Assembly: GCA_900555435.1 (NCBI GenBank)
Contig: USLH01000136.1
Span: forward strand, 1 to 6,070
Origin: an uncultured Oscillospiraceae bacterium
GTDB lineage: Bacteria; Bacillota; Clostridia; Oscillospirales; Ruminococcaceae
DNA length: 6,070 bases
Direction of reading: 5' to 3'
Position numbers and translations under genes: made by a program. Positions 4,404 to 6,070 of the stretch are shown one piece after another. Under the pieces are notes generated by a model. That model saw nothing but the letters and a program-made list of their open reading frames with translations, was not told the origin of the DNA and did no database searches. Numbering within the stretch: position 1 is the first letter of the stretch; every line of letters begins with the position of its first letter.

Positions 4404-6070
4404 ATTGCGTCCACCTCCGCCATGATTTGTCTGGTCGAGAAGCCCTTCAGATCCATTGCTCCGGAGGGGCAGGCGACCGTGCAGGCGCCGCAGCCCTGGC
4501 AGACCGCTTCGTTGACCTGAGCCACCCGGCGGACCTCGGTGCGCTTGGGACCGGGCACCCGGAACTCTTTGTCCACATAAGTGATGGCGCCGTAGGGGCA
4601 GACCTTTTCACAAGTGGAGCAGCCGTTGCAGAGCATCTCGTCGGAGTGTGCCACGCAGGGGTTGCTCTTCAGTTTGTCCTTGGCCAGCAGTCCGATGACC
4701 TTCGCCGCAGCGGCGGAAGCCTGAGCTACCGTCTCGGGAATGTCCTTCGGGCCCTGGCAGACGCCGGAGAGGTACACGCCGGCGGTGGGGCTTTCCACCG
4801 GGCGCAGCTTCGGGTGAGCCTCGGTTAAGAAGTTGTTGGTATCGATGCTGGCAGTGAGCATGGTTGCGATCTTCCGCACGGCGGGATCGGGTTCGATGGC
4901 CGCAGCCAGGACCACCATGTCGGCGTCGATGATGATCTGCTTATCCGCCAACAGGTCGGAGCCCTGAACACGGAGCTTATCGCCGTGAGCGGAGACCTTC
5001 CCGACCATGCCCTTGATGTAATCCACATCGTACTGCTCCACGGCGCGGCGGTAGAACTCGTCAAAGTTCTTGCCGGGGGTACGGACGTCGATGTAGAAGA
5101 CGTGGACTTCCACGTCCGGATATTTTTCCCGGACCAGCATGGCGTGCTTGGCGGTATACATACAGCAGATCTTGGAGCAGTAGGGCTTGCCGCAGCCGGA
5201 GGTGTCACGGGAGCCGACACACTGCACAAAGACGATGCTGTGGGGGTGCTTCCCGTCGGAAGGACGGACCAGCTGACCCTTGGTGGGGCCGGCGGCGTTC
5301 ATGATCCGCTCGAATTCCAGAGAGGTGACCACGTCAGGATTCTCGGCGTAGCCGAACTCGTTGAACTTCTCAAGAGAAATGGGCCGGAAGCCGGTAGCGA
5401 CCACGATGGCGCCGTACTGACGCTCGATGATCTCGTCCTCCTGCTCAAAGTTGATGGCCTTGGCCGAGCAGTTCATCTGGCAGAGACCGCACTTTCCGGT
5501 CTTGAAGTGGATGCAGGCTTCCGTATCGATCACAGGGATATTGGGAATCGCCTGGGCGAAGGGGATGTAGATGGCACCCCGGGTGTTGAGGCCCATGTTG
5601 AACTCATTCTTCGCCTTGCGGGAAGGACACTTCTCGGTGCAGAGGCCGCAGCCGGTGCAGAGATCCTCGTTGATGTGACGGGCTTTTTTCCGGATCTTGG
5701 CGGTGAAGTTGCCGACGAAGCCGGAAACCGATTCCATCTCGCTGTAAGTGTAAAGGGTGATCTTCTCGTTCTGGGCGGCGTCCACCATTTTAGGGGTCAG
5801 GATACAGGCGGCGCAGTCGAGGGTCGGGAAGGTCTTATCCAGCTGAGCCATACGGCCGCCGATGGTGGGGGTCTTTTCAACGATATCCACTTCGTAGCCG
5901 GCCTCGGCGATGTCCAGTGCAGACTGGATGCCGGCGATGCCGCCACCGATGACCAGGGCGCGCTTCACGACGTTGCTCTCGCCGGCGGTCAGGGGCTGGT
6001 TCAGGTTCAGCTTTGCCACAGCCGTCCGGGCTAAGACGATAGCCTTTGCGGTGGCGTCCATTTTATCCTT
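4394..6070 (-). CDS. hdrA: HdrA-like flavoprotein, [4Fe-4S]-rich (N-terminus probably outside the window)
   Basis: This is the flavin-bearing core of a heterodisulfide reductase-type complex, the proposed bifurcation site. Counting from the first in-window Met (6061), the FAD/NAD-type fold begins with ALVIGGGIAGIQSA at 35-48, then the HdrA signature GGRMAQLDKTFPTLDCAACI at 68-87. An inserted ferredoxin domain has Cys135-x2-Cys138-x2-Cys141-x3-Cys145 and Cys183-x7-Cys191-x2-Cys194-x3-Cys198. Next comes the HdrA cysteine group QCVGSR with GCGKPYCSKICC (280-300), then the second flavin motif YLSGVCQGPKDIPETVAQAS (430-449). The C-terminal ferredoxin domain has Cys478/481/484/488 and Cys521/524/527/531. 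The frame stays open to base 6070 (codons AAG GAT AAA). MDATAKAIVLAR lines up with the internal helix of full-length HdrA (about 650 residues), so roughly 100 or more N-terminal residues are probably cut off. AAGGA at 6070-6066 could mark a true short start, but its four-base spacing is poor. It overlaps flxD by 10 bases. Confidence 0.93.
   Translation of the reverse strand, partial: KDKMDATAKAIVLARTAVAKLNLNQPLTAGESNVVKRALVIGGGIAGIQSALDIAEAGYEVDIVEKTPTIGGRMAQLDKTFPTLDCAACILTPKMVDAAQNEKITLYTYSEMESVSGFVGNFTAKIRKKARHINEDLCTGCGLCTEKCPSRKAKNEFNMGLNTRGAIYIPFAQAIPNIPVIDTEACIHFKTGKCGLCQMNCSAKAINFEQEDEIIERQYGAIVVATGFRPISLEKFNEFGYAENPDVVTSLEFERIMNAAGPTKGQLVRPSDGKHPHSIVFVQCVGSRDTSGCGKPYCSKICCMYTAKHAMLVREKYPDVEVHVFYIDVRTPGKNFDEFYRRAVEQYDVDYIKGMVGKVSAHGDKLRVQGSDLLADKQIIIDADMVVLAAAIEPDPAVRKIATMLTASIDTNNFLTEAHPKLRPVESPTAGVYLSGVCQGPKDIPETVAQASAAAAKVIGLLAKDKLKSNPCVAHSDEMLCNGCSTCEKVCPYGAITYVDKEFRVPGPKRTEVRRVAQVNEAVCQGCGACTVACPSGAMDLKGFSTRQIMAEVDAICR
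4411..4418 (-). promoter_or_regulatory. Ribosome binding site of flxD inside hdrA
   Basis: GGAGGTGG on the - strand, ending seven bases before the flxD ATG (4403-4401), within the last hdrA codons. Confidence 0.65.

Larger units (their letters stand above)
490..6070 (-). other. Operon hdrA-flxD-flxC-flxB-flxA-(2Fe-2S/HdrC-like)
   Basis: Six same-strand genes have overlaps of 10, 22, 1 and 8 bases and then a 21-base gap, with no promoter-sized space between them. The run ends at a hairpin terminator. All products are cytoplasmic redox proteins, and together they contain eight conventional CxxCxxCxxxC motifs plus an expanded one and the HdrA-specific cysteine group, three [2Fe-2S] sites and at least two flavin sites. 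This fits one multi-subunit electron-transfer complex. The promoter and possibly further subunits lie beyond the right edge. Confidence 0.85.

Noticed and set aside
4985..6034. Long + strand open frame (349 codons) opposite hdrA
   Set aside because: The opposite strand has unmistakable HdrA motifs throughout. This frame is a low-complexity Gly/Ala/Val/Asp translation typical of antisense frames in GC-rich DNA.

Overview
The window holds two convergent transcription units separated by a hairpin terminator. On the + strand, bases 2-421 are the 3' end of an RluA/RluD-family RNA pseudouridine synthase gene. On the - strand, from the right edge back to base 490, six tightly packed genes form one operon of iron-sulfur and flavin proteins. 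In transcription order these are an hdrA-like gene (open at the right edge), flxD (mvhD-like), flxC, flxB, flxA, and a 204-residue protein joining a [2Fe-2S] ferredoxin domain to an HdrC-like pair of [4Fe-4S] motifs. The first five genes overlap end to start (10, 22, 1 and 8 bases). The last follows after 21 bases with its own ribosome binding site, so translational coupling is likely.

The order hdrA-flxD-flxC-flxB-flxA fits the FlxABCD-HdrABC type of NADH-linked heterodisulfide-reductase-like complex of anaerobic bacteria. As inferred here, FlxA takes electrons from NAD(P)H through FAD and passes them to its [2Fe-2S] cluster. FlxB and FlxC carry them along [4Fe-4S] clusters, and FlxD hands them to the FAD of HdrA. 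HdrA would split them (flavin-based electron bifurcation) between ferredoxin and a second acceptor. No hydrogenase large subunit is present, so the donor looks like a pyridine nucleotide rather than H2.

The unusual part is the acceptor end. No HdrB (CCG-domain) gene is visible. The only HdrC-like protein has an extra N-terminal [2Fe-2S] domain, as in the SdhB-like half of thiol:fumarate reductase TfrB, but lacks the CCG half. Either hdrB/hdrC lie upstream beyond the right edge, or this complex uses a different terminal acceptor.

The organism is probably a strict anaerobe. GC-rich coding sequence, strong GGAGG-type ribosome binding sites, compact overlapping genes and this gene set suggest a high-GC member of the Clostridia (for example, the Oscillospiraceae). 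That placement is inference; a sulfate reducer or another anaerobe is not excluded. The short interval at 422-489 holds only the terminator. No tRNA, rRNA, CRISPR array, insertion sequence or promoter was seen, and the operon promoter must lie beyond the right edge.
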